From contig JACQBB010000292.1 of the NCBI GenBank assembly GCA_016194625.1, forward strand, positions 1 to 6,050: DNA of 6,050 bases, read 5' to 3'. The translations under genes and the position numbers were made by a program. The notes beneath the pieces were generated by a model. It had not been told where the DNA came from. It searched no databases and saw nothing but the letters and a program-made list of their open reading frames with translations. This document shows positions 4,945 to 6,050 of the stretch, in pieces. Within the stretch, counting starts at the first letter, position 1, and each line of letters begins with the position of its first letter. The stretch is from Elusimicrobiota bacterium (GTDB lineage: Bacteria; Elusimicrobiota; Elusimicrobia; UBA1565; UBA9628).

Positions 4945-6050
4945 TCAGCGGTAGGGGTTCAGCACGGACACCGCGCGCCGCAGCGGCTCGCGGATGCTCG
5001 GCAGGGCGAGCAGGAGGGTCAGGACGATCAGCCACGGGCCGCGCGCGAGCGCGAACTTCCCGAAGCCCGACAGGCTCGCCGACGCCGGCGACGAGACGGC
5101 GGCCGACGCGGCGGAGGCCGCCGGAACGGGCGACTCGGCGCCCGCGGGCAGGAGCTTGGCCACCTGCGGCAGGCCCATCGCGCGCGACAGGCGGGAGATC
5201 GGCAGCTCCCCGGCGACGACCGCGACCGCGCGGCCGTCGGGCCCCGTCTCCAGGCCGACGACCCGCGTCAGCCGGAAGCCGGTCGCGTCGGCGAGCGCGC
5301 GCACGCCCTCGTCCACCGAACGGCGCGCGCGGGACGGGTCGTCCAGGCGCAGGCCGATCAGGTACGGCGAGGTGGTCTCGCGCGGGCGCGACGGGCGCGC
5401 GCGCGGCTCGACGCTCAAGCGCTTCACGCCGGGGCGCGACAACGCGTCGGCCAGGCGCGACGCCGGCAGCCAGCCGCTGAGCAGCGTCCGCCCGCCGGGA
5501 CCCGCCGTCATCTCGAAGCGCGCGTCGGCCGTGAAGCCCGCCGCGGAGCCCAGGCCCGCGACCGCGTCGCGCAGCGACCCCGCCTCGCGCGGGTCGAGCT
5601 GGAGCGTCACGAAGACCTTGTTGCCCTCCGAGGGCGTCGGGGCCGCGGAGGCGGCCGGCGCGTCCGGGACGCCCGGAGCCCCGGGCGCGGTCCCCAGAGC
5701 GGGACGCGCGGGATCGGCCTTCATGCCGAGGATGTGCGTCTCGTAGTCGCGGTCGCTCGCCTCGCGCGCGGCGGCGGGGTCGGAGTCGGCGGCCGTCGCG
5801 GCCGTCATGTCGAGCGGCTTGACCAGGCCGTTCCATAAAGAAGCCCGGCCGGCGGGGCGCGTCTCCCCGGCGGACGGAGCGGTCCGCGGCTCGGCCGCGA
5901 CGCGCTCGGCGACGGCGCGGCCCGGGGCGCCCGCCTTGGGCGCGGTCTCCGCGACCGGCGCGGACGGGCGCGCGTCCGGCGGACGGACGGCGGGCGCGAC
6001 GGTCGGCGCGGAGGCCGGACGCTCGGCGGGCCGCGCGGCCGGCGGCGTCG
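4945..6050 (-). CDS. Uncharacterised protein with two tandem modules and a C-terminal membrane segment (start outside window)
   Basis: I do not recognise this protein with confidence. The minus-strand frame ends with TGA at 4947-4945 and stays open through 6050, so the start probably lies outside. An in-frame ATG at 5808 would give 287 residues but has no ribosome site, and the codons above it keep the same G/C-ending bias. Counting from that ATG, the residues upstream and up to about 60 are Pro/Ala-rich and probably disordered. Two related modules follow (63-135 and 147-222), each with an alternating hydrophobic strand, a helix, a strand and a (L)PxSRLxxA helix ending in V(K)xL. An Ala/Ser-rich linker (223-245) leads to one membrane segment (about 257-271) and a basic tail ending NPYR. 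The module pattern and terminal anchor recall DUF4349-type membrane proteins, a weak resemblance. It lies 32 bases before ftsX and is likely cotranscribed, so an envelope role is possible. Confidence 0.7.
   Translation of the reverse strand, partial: TPPAARPAERPASAPTVAPAVRPPDARPSAPVAETAPKAGAPGRAVAERVAAEPRTAPSAGETRPAGRASLWNGLVKPLDMTAATAADSDPAAAREASDRDYETHILGMKADPARPALGTAPGAPGVPDAPAASAAPTPSEGNKVFVTLQLDPREAGSLRDAVAGLGSAAGFTADARFEMTAGPGGRTLLSGWLPASRLADALSRPGVKRLSVEPRARPSRPRETTSPYLIGLRLDDPSRARRSVDEGVRALADATGFRLTRVVGLETGPDGRAVAVVAGELPISRLSRAMGLPQVAKLLPAGAESPVPAASAASAAVSSPASASLSGFGKFALARGPWLIVLTLLLALPSIREPLRRAVSVLNPYR
5143..5370 (-). repeat. Second copy of the tandem protein module
   Basis: This stretch codes for residues 147-222 (counted from the ATG at 5808): YLIGLRLDD, then a helix ending ADATGF, then TGPDGR, AGELPISRLSRA and VAKLL. 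It lines up along its length with the first copy at 5404-5622. The match is at protein level only; the DNA copies have diverged, so the duplication is old. Confidence 0.65.
5404..5622 (-). repeat. First copy of the tandem protein module
   Basis: This stretch codes for residues 63-135: KVFVTLQLD, a helix ending GSAAGF, then AGPGGR, SGWLPASRLADA and VKRLSVEP. Matching landmarks in both copies are the LxLD strand, the (A)xxGF turn, the GPxGR turn and the LPxSRLxxA helix. An Arg/Pro-rich linker of about 11 residues separates it from the second copy. Confidence 0.65.

Noticed and set aside
4925..5836. A 303-codon minus-strand frame with an ATG at 5836
   Set aside because: It lies in another frame over the two-module protein and is Arg/Gly-rich, while the competing frame has repeated modules and a membrane segment.
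3937..5838. A 633-codon open frame on the plus strand
   Set aside because: It runs opposite to three supported genes, is extremely rich in Arg, Ala and Pro, and shows no recognisable motif. Such frames are expected opposite genes with G/C-ending codons.

Overview
The window is GC-rich (by eye around 70%), gene-dense bacterial DNA. Every gene I can support is on the minus strand, so transcription runs from position 6050 towards position 1. The largest gap between genes is 32 bases, and most genes overlap or nearly touch, so this looks like one operon. No promoter, terminator, RNA gene, mobile element or CRISPR array is visible. Third codon positions are almost all G or C, which creates many long false frames on the plus strand.

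In transcription order the window holds: (1) the 3' part of an unrecognised protein with a Pro/Ala-rich region, two tandem copies of a roughly 75-residue module and a C-terminal membrane segment (4945-6050, start outside the window); (2) a short, divergent FtsX-type membrane protein (4172-4912); (3) an EnvC-like coiled-coil protein with a degenerate LytM/M23 domain (3069-4190); (4) a secreted S41 (CtpA/Prc) protease with an intact Ser-Lys-Gln catalytic set (1718-3058); (5) tsaD, the tRNA t6A transferase subunit, apparently starting at TTG (726-1721); (6) the 5' part of a DUF2723/GT117-type multi-membrane glycosyltransferase (1-729).

The core is a cell-envelope module. In known systems FtsX passes the state of the FtsE ATPase across the membrane to EnvC, which activates N-acetylmuramoyl-L-alanine amidases for daughter-cell separation. 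CtpA-type proteases often turn over cell-wall hydrolases or their partners. Two things stand out. No ftsE lies next to ftsX in this window, and FtsX appears to lack most of the cytoplasmic loop that normally contacts FtsE. TsaD and the glycosyltransferase follow as tightly coupled passengers.

The signal peptides, EnvC-like protein and CtpA suggest a diderm (Gram-negative type) bacterium. The GC content and the DUF2723 gene would fit a high-GC lineage such as Elusimicrobiota or another little-cultured phylum, but this is a low-confidence guess from gene content only. Smaller signals include a perfect 12-bp inverted repeat inside the ctpA signal-peptide coding region and a five-codon frame that bridges the envC-like stop and the ctpA start.
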